Assembly: GCA_045114455.1 (NCBI GenBank) | Contig: JBGUKN010000060.1 | Coordinates: 1-13,061 of the forward strand | Direction: 5' to 3' | Source: UBA1732 sp045114455 | GTDB taxonomy: Bacteria; Verrucomicrobiota; Lentisphaeria; Victivallales; UBA1829 | DNA length: 13,061 nucleotides | In this document: one piece after another, positions 6,098 to 13,061 of the stretch | Layout of the letters: each line of letters begins with the position of its first letter | How positions within the stretch are numbered: the stretch's first letter is position 1 | Made by a program: the position numbers and the translations under genes | The notes under the pieces: generated by a model | What the model saw: only the letters and a program-made list of their open reading frames with translations | Database searches by the model: none | Told to the model about the DNA's origin: nothing

Positions 6098-9000
6098 ATG
6101 TCCTACACCCGATACGACGTCCCCAACGAATCCGGCAATGTGCTCAGCGGCCTGAGCCTCTACTACGATTCCATGTATGTCTCCGCCGGCGGCACGGCGA
6201 CCAAAACGACCCTGAACTGCGGATCCATGTATGTCTCCAGCGGCGGCACGGCGACCAAAACGACCCTGGACTACTTCGGATCCATGTATGTCTTCAGTTC
6301 CGGCGGGGCGGACAACACCACGGTCAACAGCTACGGCAGGATGTGCGTGATCGGCGGTTCCGCGGACAACACGACGATCACCAGCGACGGCTACGTCACC
6401 GTAGGGAACGCCGGTCTGGCGAACCATACGACGATCGGCAGCGGCGCCTCCATGAACCTTTACATAGACGAAGGCTGGAACGATCAGGGCACCGGCGCCC
6501 CCACGGCGAGCAATACGACGGTCCTCGGCGACGGTATGCTGTATCTGTCCTCCGGCGCGGTCGCGGACGGGATCAACGTCGCCGGCAGCGGCCGCGTCTA
6601 TGTCTACAGCGGCGCGACGGCGACCGGGATCGTGGCGGAGTCGGGAGCGCGTATCCATTACTGGATCGCCCTCGATACCGTCGTCACCGGCACCAGCGGA
6701 GGAACCGCGTTCGCCCTCAGCAACGGCAAGATCAGCGGCCTGAAGATCGACAGCGGCAACGGCTACGGCGTCGAGTCCGGCGCGACGGCAACCGCCCCGG
6801 TCGTGCAGGCGGGCGGCTCCCTTTTTGTCTACGACTACGGATCCGCGGTCGGCATCATCGAAGACGGGGGCTATGTCGTCGTGAGCGCCTCTGGATCCGC
6901 AACGTTCACGCCGCATGAATTCAGCGGCGCGGTGCTGAAGCAATACGATTCCGCCACGGTTCACTCCGGAACCACCGCGACCGACACGACCGTCAGCTGC
7001 TGCGTATTGCATGTCTACAGCAGCGGCGTGGTGAACGGCGCGACCGCCAGAGGCGGCGTGGACAGTTATGGTTGGGTATCCGCCGGCCGTGTAATCCTTT
7101 CCGGCGGGGCGATCGCGTCCGGCGTCATCACCGCGGATGAACTCGGACGCGTTCAGATCGCGAACGGTGCGACGATCACAGACGGCACGAAACTGGTCGA
7201 GAACGGCGGCGCCTTCGTGCTCGATGAAGGTGTCGAGGTCACGTTCAGTCCCAACGCGTTCGGCAATCAGACGCTCATGGGCTTGGTCACGGTCCACGCC
7301 GGGACCACCGCGACCGACATCACCGTCGTCAGCAGCGGCGGCGCGTTCCACCTGTACGAAGGCGGTTCGGCTTACAATATTGCTTTGGCCTCGTCCTATT
7401 ACGACAACTGCTCCGGCGTCGTCCACAGCAACGCGGTGGCGAGCGGACTGAGCGGGAGAGACTGGACGGTCGAAGGCGGCGCGGTCGTCTACGGCCTGAA
7501 CGGCGGCGGCAAAATCGCCGGCACGGTAAGCGGCGCCAATGCAACGGGAGCCGTGTCGATCCTCAACGGCGGCAGAATGGTTTCCGCCATTGCACCCTAT
7601 ATCGACGGCATGGGGTACGGGATATATATTGATAACGGCGGCACGCTGGAGAAATCGGTCCTCAACGGGGGCTATGGATATGTCTCTTCCGGCGCGACCG
7701 TGAAAGACCTGACCGTAACAGCCGGCGCTCTCTATGTTAACCCCGGAGCGACCGTCGACGTCCTCAACTTCAGCGGCGGCACTCTTTCCGTCACCGGAGG
7801 TTCCGTGACCAATTTCAAGATTACGGAAAACGTCTATTTGTATCTTCGGGTCGACCCCACGACCGACGCTTTCGTCACGGGCACGATGGATGACAGTACG
7901 CCAATCCTGCTGAAGGACGGCAGCTTCGAGCATTTCAAAACGGACAGCCTCGGCCTTGGCATCGCGAACGGCGGCGAGGCGGACGACATCACGTTCGAAA
8001 ATGGACAGATCACCGTTTCCGCCGGCGGAAAGGCGACCAACTTCAATGTTTCCAGCGGGGGCGAGGTCGGCGTCTCCGCCGGCGGCACGCTGACAGGCGC
8101 GACGTTCCACGGCGTCAAGGATTCCTACGGAGATTATTATTCTTCCGCCGGAGCCATCCTCGGCATTTGCGGCGGCGAGGCGACCGACATTAAGCTCGAA
8201 GGCGGGCGGGTTTCCATGACAGCCGGAACGCTTCAGGACGTCAACGTGAACGGCGGACATATGTGGCTGTACGGCGGAACCGCGAAAAACGCCGTCGTAA
8301 GCAGCGGCGGGAAAGTCGTCGCCGGATACACCTGTGCGCTCGAAAACTTCATGCTCGCGGATTACGGTTATATGAGCCTGGGCGAAGGCGCGAAGGCGAC
8401 CGGGACCGTGCTCAGCGCCGTGCAAGTGAGCAGCAGCGATGAAGGCTATTCATGGATCGAAGACCACGGCGGTTATCTCAATGTTTCCTACGGCGGCGTC
8501 GCGTCGGACACCACGGTCGGAAGCGGATGCCAGATCTGGGTCAACTACGGCGGCGTCGCGTCGGGCGCCACAGTGAGCAGCGGCGGTTACATGTATCTTG
8601 GTGGGTATGGGAGCGACTACTACGGCTACTATCCGACCAGCTGGGGCGTCGCGGACGACGTGACCGTGAGCAGCGGCGGTTCGATCGCCATCTATGGCGG
8701 AGCATCCGCCACGAACCTCAAGCTGGAAGACGGCGCAAAGGCGACGATAACCCTTGTTTCCTCCGCCGGGCTTGGAGGAACCCTGGTCCAGGGAACCTGC
8801 GCGGGCAGCGCATTCGAGGTCGCGGACGGCCACATGAGCAACGACTTCAGCGCACTGGAAAAAGGCTTCGGGATCGCCGTCTCCTCCGGCGGCGTCCTGG
8901 ATGTCGGCAAAGAGACGCGGATCACCTCCGGCGCAAGCCTCTCCATCGAAACCGGCGGCGTTGTTCAGGGCGCGGAGAGGATCACGGTCGAACAGGGCGG

Positions 9001-12000
9001 CGTTCTTAATATCGGGCAGGGAGAGTTTACCGGAAAGATCAAGGAAAATGGCGGTTACGTCGGTATTTACAATTCCGGCTACGGAGACGGAACTCCGATC
9101 GAGTTCGAGGCGAACACCTTCAGCGGCCTGACGCTGATCCGACAGAGCGCCACGGTCCACACCGGCACGGTCGCGAGCAAGACCAAACTCCTGGTCGATT
9201 ACACGGATCCGCATACCTCCAGTTACTACGACGCATATATGGCAGTCTACAGCGGCGGCCTCGCGTATGACACCGATGTGGCAGGCGGTTACCTTGAGGT
9301 CTACAGCGGCGGCTCCGTGTTCCGCACGGTCGTGCATTCGAGCGGGTACATGTATATTTCCGGAGCGGTTGCCGATGTAACTTTGGAGGATGCCGCCCGC
9401 ATGGAGATCTGGGGCAGCGGCGCCTCGGCGTCCGGCGTCACGATGAAGGGGGATTCCGTCGGCATGACCGTCGGGAGCAGCGCGACGGTGACCTCGACTG
9501 TGGTTTCCGGCGGCAGCGTGAATGTCTTATGGGGCGCTCTGGCATCCACGGCGTCCATTGAAGACGGCGCCGCCATGACCGTCTCCGGCGGCGGCTCCGC
9601 CGTCGACGTCACCGTCGCCAAAGGCGGAAAGCTTCTCGTCGAAGACAGCGGATTCGTTTCCGGGCTGACGTCGGTCGGCGGCGAAGTCTCGGTCGGCTGC
9701 AGCGGCACGCTGACCGGGGATACGCAAGTCGCGGACGGCGGCAAAGTCGTGGTATCCGGATACAGTTCGTTCCTGGACGGGCAGGCTACAGTCTATGGCG
9801 GAGGCACGGTCTCCGTCGAGTCCGACGGCACGATTGCGGCTGCGATCACGGTCAAAGCCGGCGGCGGAGTTTCCGTCGGGGCGGGCGGCTGGCTCACGGG
9901 ACAGCTCACCGTCGAAACCGGTGCGGAGATATCCGTCGGGGCGGGCGGCTGGCTCACGGGACAGCTCACCGTCGAAACCGGCGCGACCGTCGCCATGGCG
10001 GAGGGCTCTTTCTACAGCTTCGACATCTCCGGCATCTCCGAGCCTTCGGACCAGCCGCTTCTGAACGATTATTCCGTCCTCTCCGGCGATCCCGGGATCG
10101 CCATCACGGTGTCGCCGTACGGCCAGACGCATGGAACATACATCCTCGCGGACAACGCCGCGGGATTCGACGAGACGGTCACTGTGTATTATGACTACTA
10201 CGGAAGCCGTTATGCATTGGGTGAGATCTCGCTCGATTCCGGGTCTGTCCAGTTTGGCGACGATTTCTACACGCTCACGCTTTCGGAGGAAAACCGGCTC
10301 GTCCTGACCGTCGGCGACTACATCGCGGACAACGGACCGGACGGCGGCTGGAACAACGTGGACAAGCTCTGGGACAAGAAGGCGAAGAAGCCCGTCAGTT
10401 ACGAGGACGACGGCATCTATTATTCCGGTGCAACCATCCTCGACAAATACTATACGTCGCCCATTCCGCTCGACAAGCCGCTGACGATCGATCAGTCGTT
10501 CGTCGAACACGACGGAGAAAACATCACGTACAACAACTTCGTCGGCAAGATCACCGGCGGGGGATTCGACCCGGACACCGACGATTCCGACTGCGGCAAG
10601 TTCGTACTGAATACGGGCGCGCGCCTGAGCTTCAACGTCACGGCAAGGACCGCCGGAAAGTTCGTGATCTACAAGATCACGGAAACGCCCGACAAGAAGG
10701 ACCCGTCCAAAACCAACTATTCGTTGAAAAAGATCCAGACGACCTCGATCTCGGTGAAGAAGAAAACCTCGTACTCCACCGTTTCGACGAAGGCGGTCTA
10801 CCTCGAAGCCGGGACGTATTTCCTCTCCATGGAAACAAAGATCGACAAGAAGAAGGATACGGAATGCTTCTACAACGTCGAGCTCAACTATGCCGGCACG
10901 GCGAAGAAGCCCGGCGCCAAGTTCTATTCCGCCGGCGACAACAGCTGGAACAACTACCTGTACGACTCGAAGACGAAAACGCTGAATCCGTCCTATTTCT
11001 ATACAGTAAGCCCCGGAACCGGTTCGTACGCCGTTGCGATAGATAATAATTCCTACTACGACAGCAACACTGGAAGGTCGTGGCGCAACTTCGTCGGGTT
11101 CGGCGACAAGACCGATTTCGCGCGGCTCAAACCATCCAGCCCGGTGAAGCTGAACTTCACCGTGACGGCCACGGATGCGTCGACGTTCACCGTCTGGAGC
11201 CTCACGGTCAAGGGCAAGGATAAAAAGACCGGAAACACCCTGTACGCCATGAAGGCGCTCAAGACGATCAAGCTGAAGAAGGGCGACGGCGGACTGTATT
11301 ACGCTCCGGTGAACGAACTCCTGCTCGACCGCCTCTCCAGTTCCGAAGACTCGAACGTCGGCTACTATATCTCCATGCAGTCCACGAGCAAGAAGAAGGA
11401 CACCGAGGCGTATTACGACGCGAGCGTCGACAGTTATGCGTTCCAATACGCCGACTATGGCGAAAACAAGTACTTGTACGACAAGAAGGCGGATCCGGCA
11501 CACTATAATCCGTCCCTGTACTCGAACAACGTCGTCGCCGGAGCCGAGCCCGGAAGGCTCAACCTGGAGACGGGCGGAAGCCTCGGCGTGTCGAGGGAAG
11601 CCGGGGAGGAATACAAAACCTACGACAACTTCGTCGGATTCGGCGACGAATGGGACTATGCGGAGATAGAACTGACTTCGCCGGGAACCTGCACGTTCAC
11701 GGTCGACGCCTACAGCGAAGGCACGGTTGAAAAAGCCAGTCCGGGCCTGAAGTTCATGGTCTACAGCCTCACCAGGGTCGTCAAGGGTGAAACGGTCACG
11801 TGGAAACAGAAGACGCTGACTTCGCAGACGATCGCGGTCAAGGACCAATACGTCTCTGGCGAGCCGGTCAAGAAGACGCTTGAGATCAAGGAAGCCACCT
11901 CTGACGACGTCAAGTACTTCGTCTCCATGCAGTCCACGGGCGCGAAGAAGGGCGCGGAAGTGTTCTACAATGTCACACTCGGCTTGACTCCGCCGCCCGA

Positions 12001-12172
12001 TGCCTCCGCGCTCGCCATGCCGGAGACGGATTCGCACGCGGACAGCCTCGCCATGCCGGACAGCCTGAGCATCGGCCAGTACGACACGGACGTCCTTGCG
12101 GGCACTTCTCTCGATCCCGCTTCGGACAAGCTCTTCGGCGAAACCGGCAACGGGTTGCTTGCAAGCCTGTAA
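6098..12172 (+). CDS. Giant AIDA-repeat / PPC-module surface adhesin-like protein
   Basis: This 2024-residue protein is probably an exported beta-helical adhesin. Residues about 10-1300 are degenerate 18-20-residue AIDA-type repeats (MYVSSGGTATKTTL pattern, Gly/Ser/Thr/Val-rich), which fold as a right-handed beta-helix in autotransporter passengers. Two longer modules recur among them: VHSGTTATDTTV-type blocks near residues 285, 400 and 1015, and VTGTxxGxAFxLxNG-type blocks near 190, 480, 590 and 890. Three PPC-like beta-sandwich modules follow at about 1410-1600, 1613-1778 and 1785-1963. Each has W/Y-x-N..LYDKK, NFVGFGD..DFA, then FxxSMxT and YNV strands. The last 41 residues form a tail (LAMPDSLS.. 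LDPASDKLFGE.. LLASL) shared with the fragment at 5333-5914. There is no N-terminal signal peptide, C-terminal beta-barrel, LPXTG or recognisable T9SS domain. Type I-like secretion through the C-terminal tail is possible but unproven. The gene has its own promoter region and flanking terminators, so it is probably monocistronic. Confidence 0.85.
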   Translation: MSYTRYDVPNESGNVLSGLSLYYDSMYVSAGGTATKTTLNCGSMYVSSGGTATKTTLDYFGSMYVFSSGGADNTTVNSYGRMCVIGGSADNTTITSDGYVTVGNAGLANHTTIGSGASMNLYIDEGWNDQGTGAPTASNTTVLGDGMLYLSSGAVADGINVAGSGRVYVYSGATATGIVAESGARIHYWIALDTVVTGTSGGTAFALSNGKISGLKIDSGNGYGVESGATATAPVVQAGGSLFVYDYGSAVGIIEDGGYVVVSASGSATFTPHEFSGAVLKQYDSATVHSGTTATDTTVSCCVLHVYSSGVVNGATARGGVDSYGWVSAGRVILSGGAIASGVITADELGRVQIANGATITDGTKLVENGGAFVLDEGVEVTFSPNAFGNQTLMGLVTVHAGTTATDITVVSSGGAFHLYEGGSAYNIALASSYYDNCSGVVHSNAVASGLSGRDWTVEGGAVVYGLNGGGKIAGTVSGANATGAVSILNGGRMVSAIAPYIDGMGYGIYIDNGGTLEKSVLNGGYGYVSSGATVKDLTVTAGALYVNPGATVDVLNFSGGTLSVTGGSVTNFKITENVYLYLRVDPTTDAFVTGTMDDSTPILLKDGSFEHFKTDSLGLGIANGGEADDITFENGQITVSAGGKATNFNVSSGGEVGVSAGGTLTGATFHGVKDSYGDYYSSAGAILGICGGEATDIKLEGGRVSMTAGTLQDVNVNGGHMWLYGGTAKNAVVSSGGKVVAGYTCALENFMLADYGYMSLGEGAKATGTVLSAVQVSSSDEGYSWIEDHGGYLNVSYGGVASDTTVGSGCQIWVNYGGVASGATVSSGGYMYLGGYGSDYYGYYPTSWGVADDVTVSSGGSIAIYGGASATNLKLEDGAKATITLVSSAGLGGTLVQGTCAGSAFEVADGHMSNDFSALEKGFGIAVSSGGVLDVGKETRITSGASLSIETGGVVQGAERITVEQGGVLNIGQGEFTGKIKENGGYVGIYNSGYGDGTPIEFEANTFSGLTLIRQSATVHTGTVASKTKLLVDYTDPHTSSYYDAYMAVYSGGLAYDTDVAGGYLEVYSGGSVFRTVVHSSGYMYISGAVADVTLEDAARMEIWGSGASASGVTMKGDSVGMTVGSSATVTSTVVSGGSVNVLWGALASTASIEDGAAMTVSGGGSAVDVTVAKGGKLLVEDSGFVSGLTSVGGEVSVGCSGTLTGDTQVADGGKVVVSGYSSFLDGQATVYGGGTVSVESDGTIAAAITVKAGGGVSVGAGGWLTGQLTVETGAEISVGAGGWLTGQLTVETGATVAMAEGSFYSFDISGISEPSDQPLLNDYSVLSGDPGIAITVSPYGQTHGTYILADNAAGFDETVTVYYDYYGSRYALGEISLDSGSVQFGDDFYTLTLSEENRLVLTVGDYIADNGPDGGWNNVDKLWDKKAKKPVSYEDDGIYYSGATILDKYYTSPIPLDKPLTIDQSFVEHDGENITYNNFVGKITGGGFDPDTDDSDCGKFVLNTGARLSFNVTARTAGKFVIYKITETPDKKDPSKTNYSLKKIQTTSISVKKKTSYSTVSTKAVYLEAGTYFLSMETKIDKKKDTECFYNVELNYAGTAKKPGAKFYSAGDNSWNNYLYDSKTKTLNPSYFYTVSPGTGSYAVAIDNNSYYDSNTGRSWRNFVGFGDKTDFARLKPSSPVKLNFTVTATDASTFTVWSLTVKGKDKKTGNTLYAMKALKTIKLKKGDGGLYYAPVNELLLDRLSSSEDSNVGYYISMQSTSKKKDTEAYYDASVDSYAFQYADYGENKYLYDKKADPAHYNPSLYSNNVVAGAEPGRLNLETGGSLGVSREAGEEYKTYDNFVGFGDEWDYAEIELTSPGTCTFTVDAYSEGTVEKASPGLKFMVYSLTRVVKGETVTWKQKTLTSQTIAVKDQYVSGEPVKKTLEIKEATSDDVKYFVSMQSTGAKKGAEVFYNVTLGLTPPPDASALAMPETDSHADSLAMPDSLSIGQYDTDVLAGTSLDPASDKLFGETGNGLLASL
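6170..6300 (+). repeat. Tandem coding repeats at the start of the AIDA region
   Basis: Three near-identical units start at 6170, 6224 and 6281 with TCCATGTATGTCT. The first two share GGCGGCACGGCGACCAAAAC almost without change (54-bp period), and the third follows after 57 bp. They encode SMYVS(A/S)GGTATKTTL. The closeness of DNA identity indicates recent duplication or conversion, in contrast to the diverged repeats further on. Confidence 0.8.
9872..9981 (+). repeat. Recent 60-bp tandem duplication in the adhesin-like gene
   Basis: Bases 9872-9921 and 9932-9981 are identical over 50 bp and offset by exactly 60 bp. They encode two copies of a 20-residue unit containing SVGAGGWLTGQLTVETGA. Flanking units of the same protein pattern (for example 9810-9870) are much more diverged. 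This marks active repeat-number change that keeps the frame. Confidence 0.9.
12047..12172 (+). repeat. Direct repeat encoding the shared C-terminal tail (partner 5789-5914)
   Basis: These 126 bases and 5789-5914 encode the last 41 residues plus stop of the two surface proteins. By eye there are about 18 base differences but only two amino-acid changes (Ile/Phe and Gly/Asp). The LAMP motif also occurs once more just upstream (ALAMPETD). The two copies are in the same orientation, 6.26 kb apart. Confidence 0.85.
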
Positions 12173-12190
12173 AAGAACATATCAGAAGAC

Positions 12191-12222
12191 GTGCCTCTCC
12201 TGCTGAAACGCGGGAGAGGCAT
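12191..12222 (+). terminator. Stem-loop after the giant gene
   Basis: GTGCCTCTCC (12191-12200) pairs with GGAGAGGCAT (12213-12222, with one G-U-type pair at the base), 18 bases after the stop codon. The stem is strong, but the T-run is poor (CAAATCTTT). It may therefore act as a weak intrinsic terminator or an mRNA 3' stabiliser. Confidence 0.6.
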
Positions 12223-12271
12223 GTCAAATCTTTCGGCAAAAGAGGAATTCGGAATTTGAGTTTGTCTTGTC

Positions 12272-12457
12272 CTCGTTGGACAGCCTGGACAGGCATCACA
12301 CTCCGGTCTATAGGAAACCAAGGATGATGTAGCAGAGGGGGGGGTATCCGGTAGGAGCTTTTTCACATGCGCGCAACAGGAACCGGAAAAGACGAGAGTG
12401 TGTTATCTTGGTTTCCCATGAGGCTAATCCCGGAGGCTGTCCATCCTGTCCACCGAG
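12272..12457. repeat. Hairpin repeat element, copy 2
   Basis: This is homologous to the repeat at 1571-1720. The left arm TGGACAGCCTGGACAGG (12277-12293) pairs with GGCTGTCCATCCTGTCCA (12435-12452) at 14 of 17 positions, again as two 9-base units per arm, and is extended by CTCG/CGAG (12272-12275 with 12454-12457). The middle stem GGAAACCAAG (12313-12322) pairs perfectly with CTTGGTTTCC (12407-12416). TCCGGT and ACCGGA (12346-12351 with 12382-12387) make an inner stem. A run of eight or more G residues lies at 12336-12344. It sits between two converging genes, just inside the right border. Confidence 0.75.
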
Positions 12458-12534
12458 CCTTCGCGCTTCGTCTTTTTTATAAAATAGGGCGAGTGCGACC
12501 TTGAAAAAAGAGCATAGTTGTGGTATTATTATAT

Positions 12535-12581
12535 CACCGGACGGTTGAAGGGCAGTCATGTTGACTGCTTGCTGTCCGGTG
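12535..12581. repeat. 47-base two-stem palindrome
   Basis: CACCGGAC (12535-12542) pairs exactly with GTCCGGTG (12574-12581). Inside, GCAGTCA (12552-12558) pairs exactly with TGACTGC (12562-12568) around a 3-base loop. There is no T-run on either strand suited to a terminator. It could be a factor-binding or replication/excision structure, or an RNA structure beyond the DUF486 stop. Confidence 0.6.
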
Positions 12582-12639
12582 GCACATTGAAACCCGAATT
12601 ATGGATCGTTTCCAGCAGTTCAAAGCAGGCAACGGAGAA

Positions 12640-12672
12640 TTTGCCCCATTTTGCCCCGTTTCCCCCTCAAAA
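12640..12672. repeat. Right-end repeat cluster, possible recombinase arm sites
   Basis: Two tandem TTTGCCCC units (12640-12659) are followed by the 12-mer TCCCCCTCAAAA (12661-12672), which is identical to 91-102. Order is reversed relative to the left end. The cluster lies just beyond the DUF486 stop codon, about 230 bp from the right core, so the element-borne 3' end of the gene would sit between arm and core. Confidence 0.45.
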
Positions 12673-12686
12673 ATGACCCGTTTTCG

Positions 12687-13058
12687 TCACTTCCTGAAGA
12701 TGAAGAAGACGGCGCCGCAGAGGCAGAGGGCGGCCCAGACGAAGTCGAGGCGGAATTTCTCGCCCATGAAGAACAGGGAGAACGGCACGAAGACGGAAAG
12801 CGTGATGACTTCCTGCATGATCTTCAGCTGGGCGAGCGTGAGCGTGGTGTAGCCGATGCGGTTCGCGGGCACCTGCAGCAGATATTCGAACAATGCAATG
12901 CCCCAGCTGACGATGGCGGCGATCCACCATGGCTTTTCCTTCAGGTTCTTCAGGTGCCCGTACCAGGCGAACGTCATGAAGCAGTTCGAGCAGATGAGGA
13001 GGAAGATCGTGCGGTAGATGGCGGGGATGGAAACGATGGTTTCGATGATTTTCTGCAT
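12687..13058 (-). CDS. DUF486 / DMT-family small membrane protein, integration target gene
   Basis: This 123-residue protein has four hydrophobic helices (about 14-30, 44-62, 80-97, 103-121), as expected for the DUF486 branch of the drug/metabolite transporter superfamily. The family-typical FEYLLQVPANRIGY and QLKIMQEVITLSVF segments are present, and the length is normal. Its substrate is unknown; the small size suggests that it works as an oligomer in the inner membrane. The ATG is at the window edge, so its ribosome binding site is not visible. Codons 1-48 are presumably original chromosomal sequence and codons from about 49 on were supplied by the element, since a second, diverged copy of that part lies at 1-87. 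The restored frame is intact, so the gene is probably still functional. Confidence 0.9.
   Translation of the reverse strand: MQKIIETIVSIPAIYRTIFLLICSNCFMTFAWYGHLKNLKEKPWWIAAIVSWGIALFEYLLQVPANRIGYTTLTLAQLKIMQEVITLSVFVPFSLFFMGEKFRLDFVWAALCLCGAVFFIFRK
12903..12916. other. Candidate right attachment core (attR)
   Basis: The 14 bases CCAGCTGACGATGG are identical to 74-87 and lie inside the intact DUF486 gene at codons 48-52. On the 5' side of that gene beyond this core the two copies no longer match. Confidence 0.5.
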
Positions 13059-13061
13059 GGT

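Noticed and set aside
5942..8425. An 827-codon open frame on the minus strand
   Set aside because: It lies antisense to the AIDA-repeat gene. Its composition (Arg/Ala/Asp/Val-rich, no domains) is what repeated GC-rich Gly/Thr/Ser/Val codons give in the opposite strand.
9527..12037. An 836-codon open frame on the minus strand
   Set aside because: It is the antisense shadow of the second half of the same gene. It has no binding site or recognisable domain and is Arg/Val/Asp-rich without pattern.
6098..12172. A CRISPR-like or other noncoding repeat array, suggested by the many short repeats
   Set aside because: The repeats keep frame with periods divisible by three and encode a regular AIDA-type protein pattern. 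Spacers are not unique sequences of constant size.
12601..12852. An 83-codon plus-strand frame starting near the right border
   Set aside because: It has no ribosome binding site, and most of it is antisense to the well-supported DUF486 gene.

Overview
The window reads as a 12.8-kb integrated, mosaic accessory element inserted in a chromosomal gene of a Gram-negative bacterium. A gene for an ArnT-type lipid A glycosyltransferase implies an LPS-bearing outer membrane. The giant AIDA-repeat surface protein and the style of the intergenic repeats suggest, weakly, a gut member of the Lentisphaerota/PVC group (Victivallis-like). I cannot confirm the taxon without a search. No tRNA, rRNA or CRISPR array was seen.

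Borders. The right edge (12687-13058, minus) is a complete four-helix DUF486/DMT-family gene. The left edge (1-87, minus) is a fragment of the same gene, about 86% identical and running out of the window. Both copies share a 14-bp identical core at the point where similarity stops (74-87 and 12903-12916). A tyrosine recombinase gene (199-1557) lies just inside the left border. This is the usual picture of an element that integrates inside a coding sequence and restores the gene by supplying a substitute 3' end. Tandem TTTTGCCCC-type repeats and a shared 12-mer lie inside both ends and may be recombinase arm sites.

Interior. After the integrase come a long hairpin repeat (1571-1720), an AT-rich gap, and a minus-strand block ending in a strong terminator (1974-2008). 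That block holds an ArnT-like membrane glycosyltransferase (2798-4477). A downstream ORF (2023-2751) starts like an alpha/beta hydrolase but continues after 24 codons as an unrelated, unrecognised protein. A second hairpin repeat (4787-4894) and another strong minus-strand terminator (4968-5009) follow. Next is the 3' end of a probable DUF932 (phage/plasmid-type) gene (5068-5340), broken exactly where a plus-strand fragment of a surface-protein gene begins (5333-5914).

The largest feature is a 2024-residue protein (6098-12172). It has about 1300 residues of AIDA-like beta-helical repeats, three PPC-like beta-sandwich modules and a 41-residue C-terminal tail. The broken upstream fragment carries almost the same tail, with mainly synonymous differences between the two, so the tail is under protein-level constraint. 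The protein shows no signal peptide, no autotransporter beta-barrel and no recognised sorting domain, so the tail is a good candidate for an undescribed export or anchoring signal.

Overall the element appears to carry surface-modification cargo (LPS decoration and an adhesin) among debris of earlier recombination. Related structured repeats, whose arms each contain two 9-bp units, lie near both ends (1571-1720 and 12272-12457), with an analogous one in the middle.
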